A stretch of 64,000 nucleotides of DNA from Gigaspora rosea (lineage: Eukaryota; Glomeromycota; Glomeromycetes; Diversisporales; Gigasporaceae). Below, in pieces: positions 55,381 to 64,000 of the stretch (its first letter is position 1; every line of letters begins with the position of its first letter). The notes beneath the pieces are model-generated. The model made no database searches, was not told the origin of the DNA, and was given only the letters and a program-made list of their open reading frames with translations. A program made the translations under genes and the position numbers. Where the stretch lies: contig QKWP01001196.1 in the NCBI GenBank assembly GCA_003550325.1, forward strand, positions 65,264-129,263. The letters are read 5' to 3'.

Positions 55381-55679
55381 ATAAACATATTCATAAAGTA
55401 TTTATTCGAAATATTGACGATTTATTAAATAATATTGTAAATACATTTTTAATTTTCGTTAAGTAGCTATTGCAAAAAATCAGAAATTATAACCCTTATA
55501 TGGTAACCCTTATGGTTAAAATTATTTTTTACTTCCATATTACTGTAGTATGAGGCGCGTCATGATAAAACGCGTCATGTTACTCCAGATTTCATTTTGA
55601 ATTGTAAGTATAAAAAACATTTATTAAGTAATTAAAATAGACTACTCAAGTGTATAAATGCGGTATTTATTATTTGCGC

Positions 55680-56420
55680 ATAATACCCTTCGAATCATTT
55701 CATTCACATTATCATTTCTGAACATGGAGTTAAAATCGGTTCACAAATCAAAATCATAAATACTTCTCTACCATTATATAATATTCTTTGAAATTATTTT
55801 AATCGCATTAATCATTTCATTTAACTTCCTTAACGTAAAGAACATTTATTAATTATCGGAATTAAAATCAGCAAAGCAAACTTACAATCAAGAACATCAA
55901 TACTTATCTATCATTATATAATACTCTTCGAATTATTTTGGTCGCGTTAATTATTTCATTCAACTTCTTGAACATAAAGATCCTTTATTAATCATTAGAA
56001 TTAAAAGTAACAATACAAACTTACAATTCAAGGACTATCCGCCATTACCCCTTCGAAGCATTTCAGTCGCCTTAAATATTTCATTCAACTTCTTGAACGT
56101 AAAGATCATATATTAATTTTTGGAATAAAATCGTTAAAATTGATTCATAAATCAAGTACATAAATCTTATCTACCATTATATAATACTCTTCAAATCCTT
56201 TCAGTCGTTTTAATTATTTCGTTCAATTTGAATAAAGACCATTTATTGATCATTATATAAACTTAAAATTTTTCATTCAGCTCCTGAACATAAATATTAT
56301 TTATTAATAATCATTAGCATTAAAATCAGTATATAAATACTTATTTACATACCATTATTCCTTCAAATCATTTCAGTCAACTTAATTATTTTATTCAACT
56401 TCTTGAACGTAAGGAACCCA
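55680..56420 (+). repeat. Decayed tandem array, units of about 100-170 bp
   Basis: TTCRAATCATTTCAGTCG-like blocks followed by TTAATTATTTCATTCAACTT and CTTGAACGTAAAGAT recur near 55687, 55788, 55927, 56052, 56190 and 56363. No coding frame. Confidence 0.75.
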
Positions 56421-56571
56421 TGCTATTGGCGCGTCTTCAACATTAACCTACCGTATTTCAAGAATTAATTTAACAGATTTGACTCTTGAATCAAATCCGA
56501 TTTCCTCGAATTAGGATTTAATCTAAATATAAAGTATTAGATGATGTTGATGATGATAATAATAATAATAA

Positions 56572-56822
56572 TACTGTAATAATAACTTATTTTCGCGTAA
56601 TAACGCTCACCTGCGCGTTATTTCGAGTACGCGCATGCGCGTTATTTTGAGTTAAAGACTGGTCTCTGGCATATAAAGACATTTATGTAATCAGCTAATT
56701 TACATCGATCCAAACTTGCACGTTATTGCGCATGGGCGTCATTTCGAAGCCATACATCTTATTTTTGGATGATATGATTTTAGAAATAACGCTCATGAAC
56801 GTTATTACGCGAAAATACGGTA
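56572..56822. mobile_element. T1 family MITE (GCGCGTTATT palindromes), copy 2
   Basis: Right end GTTATTACGCGAAAATACGG then TA. The left end CTGTAATAATAACTTATTTT then CGCGTAATAACGCTCAC carries a short insertion relative to the right. Same inner GTGCGTTATT-style palindromes as 7721-8144. Confidence 0.7.
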
Positions 56823-57275
56823 ATAACCCATTATTTAAAATCTTTGCCTCCTAATAGTAGATGCATACTATGATATACAGCAAAACAAAACAATTTTGTT
56901 TGTATTATAACTTAAAGGAAAGTTGTAACATACCAAATTGTCTTCTAAATGTTTTTTTTTTTTTCAGACACATTTTTATTTTCATTATATCAATTATAAC
57001 TTTAATCATTGTTACGGCCGATGATGAAATTGGTTGACCGAAATTTGTATTTATTTTGATATAAATTTTAATTTTTTTTTTCTGGTTTAGAATTTAAGAT
57101 TAGAATTGATGATTAAAGAGTATATGTGAATTTTTAGCAGGCTTTTATTTTCAAATCGAGACCCTAAATTTCATCAACAACCGCGACAATTATTATGATT
57201 GATATATACCGTGTTTAAATGCACGATTTCACTTTTTTTTTTTTTTTTGGTAACATTACTTTGTTTAAAATTAAT

Positions 57276-57347
57276 GATATTTGCTTTATTGATATTTGCT
57301 TTATTGATATTTGCTTTATTGATATTTGCTTTATTGATATTTTGCTA
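57276..57347 (+). repeat. 15-bp tandem repeat GATATTTGCTTTATT
   Basis: Four perfect units and a partial fifth, 50 bp beyond the stop codon of the minus-strand LRR gene. Confidence 0.9.
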
Positions 57348-57397
57348 TTAATATTTACTGTATTACATTTAATAGAAAATAAGCTATGTTATATTTG

Positions 57398-58897
57398 TTA
57401 TTGTATTATTTCTACATTTTGATTATTTGATAATATTTGAAAAGAAATCTGATTAGATCGAATATTCAATGAAGTTAACGTGGTATTCGTATCAAGTGCA
57501 TTTAGTAATTTCCTTAAAGTTTCTAAACAAAGATTATTTTTACAAACATTTAAAGAAAGTAAAGTAGTATTCACGCAAAGTGCATCGGCGAATGCTTTTC
57601 CTCCTTCCGATCCAAGGCCATTATAGCTAATATCCAACGAAGTTAGTGTAATGTTTTCGCAAAGCGCATCAGCTAATGCTTTTCCTCCTTCTGCTCTAAG
57701 ATTATTATCACAAATATCCAAAGAGATTAAAGTAGTGTTTTTTCGAAGTGCATCTGCTAATGCTTTTCCACCTTCTGAACCAAGATGGTTAGAACCAATT
57801 TCTAAAGAAGTTAACGTATTGTTCATACAAAGCGCATTTGCTAACGCTTTTCCTCCTTCTAATCCAAGATTATTCTCTTGAAGATTCAAATAAGTCAATG
57901 TGGCATTCATGCAAAGTGCATTGGCAATCATTTTTCCTTCTTCTGATTCAAAATTATTACCATAAAGATTCAACGAAGTTAATGTAGTATTCTTGCAAAG
58001 TGCATTTGCAAATGCCTTTCCACCTTCTGATCCAAGATTATTCGCACTAAGGTCCAAAGAAGTTAGTGTAAAGTTTTTGCAAAGTGCATCTGCTAATGAT
58101 TTTCCACCTTCTGATGCAAAATTATTCGCACTAAGATCTAAAGAGGTAAACGTAGTATTATTACAAAGAATGTCTGCTAATGCTTTTCCACCTTTAGGAC
58201 CGAGAATATTATAACCAAGACTCAAAGAAGTTAACGTAGTGTTACTATAAAAAGCCATTAATAATGTTTCCAAACCTTCAAAACCAAATTGATTATGTCT
58301 AAGATCAAGATAAGTTAAAGTAGAATTATTGCAAATGATCTTTGCTAATGCATCTATTGCTTCAAATTTAAAAACATTATTGATATTATATAATTCTATT
58401 GAGGTGATAGTAGTATTTTCATAAAGGGTTTCAAATATCAATTGATTGCAAATAATTTTATCTAGATATAAATATTTAAGGTTTTCACCAGTTCGTAAAA
58501 ACATTGAAATTAAAGAACATTTAATGGCATATTCCACCTCACTCTCATATAACTTTCTTTCTTCTTTAGTAGGAATACAATTTCTAATTCCTTCATATAA
58601 ACAATAATTAATTGATGTGATATACTTTGTATATTCAAAAAGTGGTCTTTGGTAACTTGGAAAGTTAATTTCAAAAGGAATTAATAAAATTTGTTCTTCA
58701 GTATTCATCATTGAAAGAAGTGTTCTTATAAGTCTTGGATCTCTAAAATGATGACCTGGTTCGCTCCATAAAATTGGCATAATAATTCTACACCATTGAC
58801 GATTTACAAGTGCAGATGATAAAAGGTTTTTATGATCAGGTCGGAAGTTATTAAATTTAAATATGATATAGAAACATTCATTCGGTAATGTTATCAT
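57398..58897 (-). CDS. F-box-like / leucine-rich repeat (RNI-like) protein
   Basis: A single frame of 499 residues. Residues 2-50 (LPNECFYIIFKFNN, ALVNRQWCRIIMPILW) are an F-box-like start close to the fungal consensus. From about residue 145 to the end there are 12 or so RNI repeats of 28 residues (84 bp) with LTSLDLSANNLGSEGGKAF-style sequence, several almost identical to their neighbours. Such proteins usually act as substrate receptors in SCF ubiquitin ligases (family knowledge). Repeat homogeneity suggests recent tandem expansion of units. The ATG at 58897 is followed directly by the F-box. Its 3' end and 3' flank are duplicated, in decayed form, at 61740-62090. Confidence 0.88.
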   Translation of the reverse strand: MITLPNECFYIIFKFNNFRPDHKNLLSSALVNRQWCRIIMPILWSEPGHHFRDPRLIRTLLSMMNTEEQILLIPFEINFPSYQRPLFEYTKYITSINYCLYEGIRNCIPTKEERKLYESEVEYAIKCSLISMFLRTGENLKYLYLDKIICNQLIFETLYENTTITSIELYNINNVFKFEAIDALAKIICNNSTLTYLDLRHNQFGFEGLETLLMAFYSNTTLTSLSLGYNILGPKGGKALADILCNNTTFTSLDLSANNFASEGGKSLADALCKNFTLTSLDLSANNLGSEGGKAFANALCKNTTLTSLNLYGNNFESEEGKMIANALCMNATLTYLNLQENNLGLEGGKALANALCMNNTLTSLEIGSNHLGSEGGKALADALRKNTTLISLDICDNNLRAEGGKALADALCENITLTSLDISYNGLGSEGGKAFADALCVNTTLLSLNVCKNNLCLETLRKLLNALDTNTTLTSLNIRSNQISFQILSNNQNVEIIQ

Positions 58898-61395
58898 ATT
58901 GAAAAGTTGGTTGAAAATTTTTAGTATGTCATGCGCGCACGCAGAATTTATATATATTCATTGCAGCGCTATGACGTATTCGTAACCTGAATAGGGCACG
59001 TGGCACGTGATCTTGTCCGAAGCTGGAACAAAAAACGGGTTAATGGCGTGAAAATTTTTAATTAATTAGCATGGGTTCATATGTTCAAAAATCTGTTGAT
59101 AGAGGTCATTTTTACTATAGAGAAAATACTTTCAGTCCAATCCCTAATTACTATGTCAAAACTTTTGTAAATTTATAAAAAATAATCGAATTCGATTTTC
59201 AAATAATTCGAATAAGATTATTTAATAAAGTCGTTTTTCTTTTACACGTATTTCTCAATTTTTTTTTTTGCTTTGATTAAATCTCCCCAAAATGAATAGA
59301 ACCATTTTTCTGCTGTTAACAACTATATACATAGTACGAAATCCTTTCATCGTATCTGCCTGTTATCCGGTGTAATGGGAAACGTGTTCTGGCCGCAGGC
59401 ATGTCACTAACTGATTGCTACCCAAAAACATGAACATTATTGAGAACAAAAGGCATTTAATGAATGCTAACTCGGGTTTGGCCCGAGGCAAAACTCCATT
59501 AAAAACAATAGGAAGACGCATTCAAAAAAATAAACAGTTGTGTAAATGATTCACTTAGTCATTTTGCAGATCTTAATCGTAAAAAACACCAGCAATGATT
59601 TGTTTGGATACATTAGGAAAATTTTATGTCAAAGTTTTTACAATAAATATTTTTTTTACTAAATAAAAAACGGGATTTATATGAGGATAATAAATTATTT
59701 GCGAAATTCGAAGATGATGCGTCAATTTTCAATTTTGTGAGTAACACGTTATTTCTCGATTGGTGAAAAAACGACCCTAACGTCACTCATAAAAAATGGC
59801 AGCAGATACTTTCGGATCAGATTATCAGGTTATTAAAAATGTCTTTCTTTGTATCATTATGATAAACCTAGGTCTCAAAGTTAGTTATTAAGCTTTTGAT
59901 TCTTATTATTTTCCATTCTTTTTTTTTTCATGAAATAATATGAATTGTTTATTTATCCGTAGGTTTTTTTTTTTTAATCGCACATGTAGACGAATCCAAA
60001 CCAATGTATTTAATTATTTTTATTTTTATTATTATTTTTTTTTTGACAATTTCTAATAACCGGGAGTAAAATCACCGGAGATTCTATATCTCAAAAATGT
60101 ACTAAGTAATTAAGTTTAGAGGTTCTAAGTAAATGTTCAGAACCATCCAAAAACCTTATACGAACAAAATTTGAATCTTTGTACCAAATTTTTATTATAA
60201 TATATCTCTATTTAATCTTAAAACTGCATCCTAACCCTAAAAAATAAGTGTGATGATTTTATCTCCCGTTAAACGTAGTTATTTTCTTTTTTTGAGAAAA
60301 AAGTTTACTCGAGGATTTACCAATTCATTGATAAAAATTAAATTACTTATCGATTTATCAATAATATTTAAAATAACTTACTTTTCAGCAAATTGACTTG
60401 TCTTTTCGCAACCTTCATTAAATTTTTTTAACATTCTTATAACATTTTGGTTTAAAAAACTACCGGACAAATTGGAGGAACTTTTTGAAAGCTCGTCTGG
60501 TAATACATTCCCTTATTGCACCTTCGCTGCTGCGGTATTCAACTTTCAGGTTCAAGATATTCTAAGAGCTTGAAAGATTTTTAGAAATATTTAATTAAGT
60601 GTATGTATTTAATGGTATCATATTTCTCCTGAATTAAGTCGAGGCTAATGATGCCGTAGAATCTTATTTGCGCGACCAAAAAAGGAAATCCGATTTTGTA
60701 AATAAACTAAGTGCGTGAGATAAAAAATTTAGGGTGGGCCTTAACGTTAGAGGCTATAGGATTAGAGTGATGCTTAATATAAGTAAAATTTCATTCCCAT
60801 CATTTTTAATGATCGATTTAAACATTAGTTTTTGCGTATTTTCGCTTTTTTCTTCTTTTACGCGTGTTCGAATTCTTTCGTTGGGCTGATCCGGAATAGT
60901 CAAAATTTGCACTCTCCGATTGGCTATTTCCTCTCCAGGAGCTTGTATTACCCGCGCAAATAAGTGAATGGTAATTAGTTACGACCCTCATTGGGACGAT
61001 TTCTATGATCGAAACTTTTCATCGTTTATTGCGTTTATTGATACAGTATTTATAGTTTACTAGAAATACTTCTTAGGAAAAACCTTTTAATAATAACTAT
61101 GTTATTTAATAAAAAAATTCTTTAATATTATATTTGCAATTATAGATGTGTACCTAAATTATTTTTGAAAAAGTATTTTTGGCAAACATTTCGGCATTGT
61201 CTGTATCTTGATGAAAAGAGTTCATAAAATTCGGCAAGAATTTCGGTAATTATTCGCTATGAAAGACTAATTGCGGCTGACTAAAATGCCGTAATAATTT
61301 TTTATTAAACAGGGCAATTTATGCACACTTGTATATTTGGAAATTCTTCAAAAACTTTTTTCGATACAATTATTTCGATGACCCAGTTTTGCGTG
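58898..61395. other. Intergenic DNA, no gene recognised
   Basis: Less repetitive than the rest of the window and slightly less AT-rich in places. I found no convincing exon, tRNA or element end. Confidence 0.45.
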
Positions 61396-61511
61396 CTACC
61401 TAGTAGGAATTGGAATCGGTTTAGTCGACTAATTAGTCGACTAAACATAGTATATAGCTCACTATAAAAATTTTTTATTTGATTAAACCGATTCCAATCC
61501 TTACTACCCAG
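61396..61511. mobile_element. 100-bp hAT-like MITE
   Basis: CTACCTAG (61396-61403) and CTACCCAG (61504-61511) flank 61404-61503. Ends TAGGAATTGGAATCGGTTTA and complement TAAGGATTGGAATCGGTTTA. The termini resemble those of the MITE at 21336-21517 (TAGAGGTTGGAACCGG). Confidence 0.75.
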
Positions 61512-61739
61512 ATTCTGACTCACTATTTCATCTAATTTACTAGATTCAACCCTCAATAATACATCCCAAGATCCAACCTATAATAGTTCATATAAAAAAA
61601 AAATTAAACCTTTGCCTTAGAAAATGACTCTTGAATTTTAGTATGTATTATTTATTGTTTATGATTTAGTTACAGTATATAAAAGTGATTCAACGCTATT
61701 CTCTCTATTTTTGCTTCGTTTTTGGCTAAACTATTGGCT

Positions 61740-62090
61740 TTACTGAATTTGTTATAAATCATTACTACCGTATATTACATTTAATAGGTAATGGCTATTA
61801 TACTGCTTATCGTGGTATTTTTATACTTGGATTGTTTGATTTTATTTTAAAATTAATGCCATTATATCGAAGATTCAATGAAGTCAACGTGTGTTTTTAC
61901 AAAGTTAATCGGCTAAAGCTTTTACACCTTCTGATCCAAGTTTATTATATAGGAGATTCAAGTTTTTCAGGGCATTTTTCTTGCAAAGTGCACCCGCTAA
62001 TGTTATCCTACTTCTGATTCAAAGTAATTAATACTAATATCAAAAAAGTTAGCATGGTGTTCTTGTAACAAGCATCTGCTAACGTTTTTA
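61740..62090 (-). pseudogene. Decayed copy of the 3' end of the F-box/LRR gene
   Basis: Minus-strand LRR repeat DNA (ACTTTGTAAAAACAC, CTTGGATCAGAAGG, GTGCACTTTGCAAGA on minus) aligns with 57430-57900, and the 3' flank (TATTACATTTAATAG) is also shared with 57363. Frames are broken throughout. Confidence 0.7.
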
Positions 62091-63005
62091 CCCTTTTGGT
62101 AATAATACAGTAATTAAACAATTATAAACAGACCTTAAAATTTTGATTAAAAATTTGATCACATAAGGATTATGCAGGTTAACTGTAGAGTAAAAGCCTG
62201 GGAGAATTTTAAGTTTCCACCGTAACGAACTTAATATATTTTGTCGTTTCGATAACATGTATCGCTTTAATATTTTTATAGTATACAAGTTTTTGGTCAT
62301 CGTCATCATTACACATACTATTGAAACGACCAAAACCAATTATATTACTCACATGGCGTCAAAAAAAATAGAACCGTGGAATAATAATAGCAAATGAACC
62401 CGAATAACTTGTTTTAAATACACCAATTAGTATCGATATTTATGATCACTTTACTGAATTAATCCGAGTAGAGTAACAGTAAATTATCATCGAAATTGAA
62501 TTAATACGTCAAGTAATACTAACAATTATTCCCAATCTTGAATAGTAATTTTAGTTTTAGGCAAAATATGTATTTATTAAGAAATATTAGAATATTACAG
62601 TATTTAATACATTGCATCATAATTTGCTAATACGTACGCACGTACAGTACGTAGGTTTCTATTTTAGTTTTGAGCCGGTTTATAAATTTAGCAAGTTGAA
62701 AAATTCTGCGTAACATATTAATATTTAAGAAAACCTTATCGATATTCTGACCGTTACACAAAAGCATTGGTGGTCATAGCAGACTGTTAACGTCTATGCT
62801 ATATAGATATTTGCTTATAATTACATCAGAAACCAAGGAACCATGCTAGAGTAAAAAATTGTCTTGAGAAAATACTAAACCGATGCTATTACCGTTACGT
62901 TACTTTCAGATGAGATGATGATGTCATAATGATCTTTTGAATGGAAATGTTAATTGTAATGATGATCTAAATTATCAAGTTATTAATAAATAGAGCTGTA
63001 GCAAA
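62091..63005. other. Intergenic DNA upstream of the SDR gene
   Basis: Contains ACGTACGCACGTACAGTACGT near 62633, a small palindrome-rich string. No gene supported. Confidence 0.45.
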
Positions 63006-63013
63006 TATAAAAA
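63006..63013 (+). promoter_or_regulatory. Candidate TATA box of the SDR gene
   Basis: TATAAAAA about 70 bp upstream of the ATG at 63078. Position and sequence fit a fungal core promoter; not proven. Confidence 0.45.
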
Positions 63014-63077
63014 GGGATCGCAGAAAGGAAATCGCAGGAAGATATAACCATTTACATATTTTTTTCAAGTTTACACA

Positions 63078-64000
63078 ATGTGCTCAAAGGAAGAATTACC
63101 TAAAAACCTTTCAGATGCTTCGTCTATTCCGAAGCAAGAGATTCAAGAACAACCCGGTTTGTATATCATTAGTCGTTTAAATAATTTAAATAATAAATAA
63201 TTTTCAAAATTTTAAAACGCGTTTAAAAAAACATTATCTAAAATTTCAAAAGGTGTGCAACATGAAATGAAACCCCAACCTCTCGTCCATCATTTACCTA
63301 CTGACGATGAGCATCTCGAAGAATATAAGGCCGGTGGAAAGTTAAAATCTAAAATTGCTATTATTACTGGAGGTGATTCTGGCATTGGTCGATCGGTGGC
63401 TGCTTTATTCGCACTCGAGGGTTGTGAGGGAATAGCAATCGTATATTTATCACGTGAAGAAAAAGACGCACAAGAAACTAAACGAAGAATTGAGAAACAA
63501 TCATCCACAAAGGTGGAATTGATTTGTAAAGATATTGGGTGTGAAGAAAATGCGATTGAAGTCATTGATACTGTGGTTAAGAAATGGGGAAGAATTGATG
63601 TGTTAGTGAATAATGCTTCGGAACAGCATTTGGGTGAGAATATCCAAGATCTTAGTGCAGAGCAACTCGATAGAACTTTTAAGTGTGTGAAATTTTTTTT
63701 ATTTGTATTTTTTATTTCTTTTTTGTCTTTTTTTGAATTTTTGATTTACATTTAACATTATTCAAACACTTCTAAGGACAAATCTTTATGGAATGATTTT
63801 TCTTTCTAAGCACGCAATTAAGCACATGAAGAAAGGAAGGTATGCATTGACCAGTTAAAAAAAAAATTTCTCGCTTTTTCTGAAAGGCATAAATCCTAAA
63901 TTACTAATCCATTATTAGTACCATCATCAACACATCCTCAGTGACCGCTTATAAAGGTCATCCTATGTTGCTTGATTACTCCATCACAAAGGTATCTTAT
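63078..64000 (+). CDS. Short-chain dehydrogenase/reductase (SDR), spliced, cut by the window edge
   Basis: Exons read as 63078-63156, 63253-63682, 63777-63839 and 63919 to about 63991; introns 63157-63252, 63683-63776 and 63840-63918 all have GT-AG ends and keep the frame. A fourth intron may start at 63992 (GTATCT). Visible motifs: MKPQP leader, TGGDSGIG (NAD(P)-binding TGxxxGIG), VNNAS (NNAG type), INTSSV with the catalytic Ser, and YSITK, the YxxxK catalytic pair. The leader and TGGDSGIG place it in the classical SDR group near glucose/ribitol dehydrogenase-like oxidoreductases that act on sugars, polyols or other carbonyls. The substrate cannot be told. No transmembrane segment is seen in the visible part, so it is probably soluble. 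The C-terminal part is outside the window. Confidence 0.88.

Noticed and set aside
57651..58214. Plus-strand frames opposite the second LRR gene
   Set aside because: Antisense shadows with repeated SASANAFPPS-type peptides that mirror the LRR units.
61305..61556. 83-residue minus frame
   Set aside because: It spans the 100-bp MITE and AT-rich flanks, with no recognisable domain.

Overview
The window is strongly AT-rich eukaryotic DNA that holds few host genes and many layers of transposable elements. Spliced genes with short GT-AG introns, single-exon F-box/ribonuclease-inhibitor-like LRR genes, APE-type LINEs and many short inverted-repeat elements together suggest a fungus. An arbuscular mycorrhizal fungus (Glomeromycotina, Rhizophagus-like) is the best guess. 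This is an inference from gene family style, not a proven assignment.

Host genes. Two F-box/LRR (RNI-like) genes lie on the minus strand at 5844-7310 and 57398-58897. A decayed duplicate of the 3' end of the second lies at about 61740-62090. A spliced short-chain dehydrogenase/reductase gene starts at 63078 and runs off the right edge with at least four exons.

Retroelements. Two almost full-length LINEs of about 8.1 kb face each other: LINE-1 on plus (20088-28160) and LINE-2 on minus (46205-54291). Each has a 16-bp target duplication, an N-terminal region, an array of six related modules of about 50-65 residues, an APE endonuclease, a reverse transcriptase and a C-terminal Cys/His motif. Both are inactivated. 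Around them sit two nonautonomous families. The first is a roughly 1.1-1.3 kb LINE-ended family ('LE': 1700-2302, 39066-40411, 40660-41933, 43248-44365) whose 5' end matches LINE-2. The second is a roughly 1.1 kb tRNA-headed SINE-like family (2947-4106, 14826-15878, 41978-43030, 55226-55365). LINEs, LE elements and SINEs finish alike: AATAAA, a small stem with a 4-5 nt loop, then an A-rich tail. This shared 3' signal, which would let one LINE reverse transcriptase serve all of them, is the most interesting system in the window.

DNA transposons. There is a decayed hAT transposase gene (32460-35562), a decayed Tc1/mariner transposase (18310-18905), and a PIF/Harbinger-like remnant carrying a Myb/SANT-like gene and a transposase N-terminus (8387-9915) with a deletion derivative near 37.25-37.40 kb. 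Many MITEs are present, a large group with 8-bp target duplications (hAT-like) and others with TA or TAA duplications. Nesting is deep. At 19.1-28.9 kb a foldback sits in another foldback, LINE-1 sits in that, and a MITE sits in LINE-1. At 38.4-44.4 kb two foldbacks hold LE, SINE and MITE insertions.

Layout: 0-2.3 kb low complexity and LE copy; 2.9-4.1 SINE; 5.8-7.3 LRR gene; 7.7-10 Tc1-like MITE and Harbinger remnant; 10-16.4 short repeats, foldback and truncated SINE; 16.5-17.4 gap; 18-29 mariner remnant and nested LINE-1; 29.5-30.2 gap; 30.6-35.6 MITEs and hAT gene; 36-46 repeat nest; 46.2-54.3 LINE-2; 54.8-56.8 MITEs and decayed array; 57.4-58.9 LRR gene; 61.4-62.1 MITE and LRR relic; 63.1-64 SDR gene. 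All statements rest on reading the sequence by eye; no alignment or database search was run.
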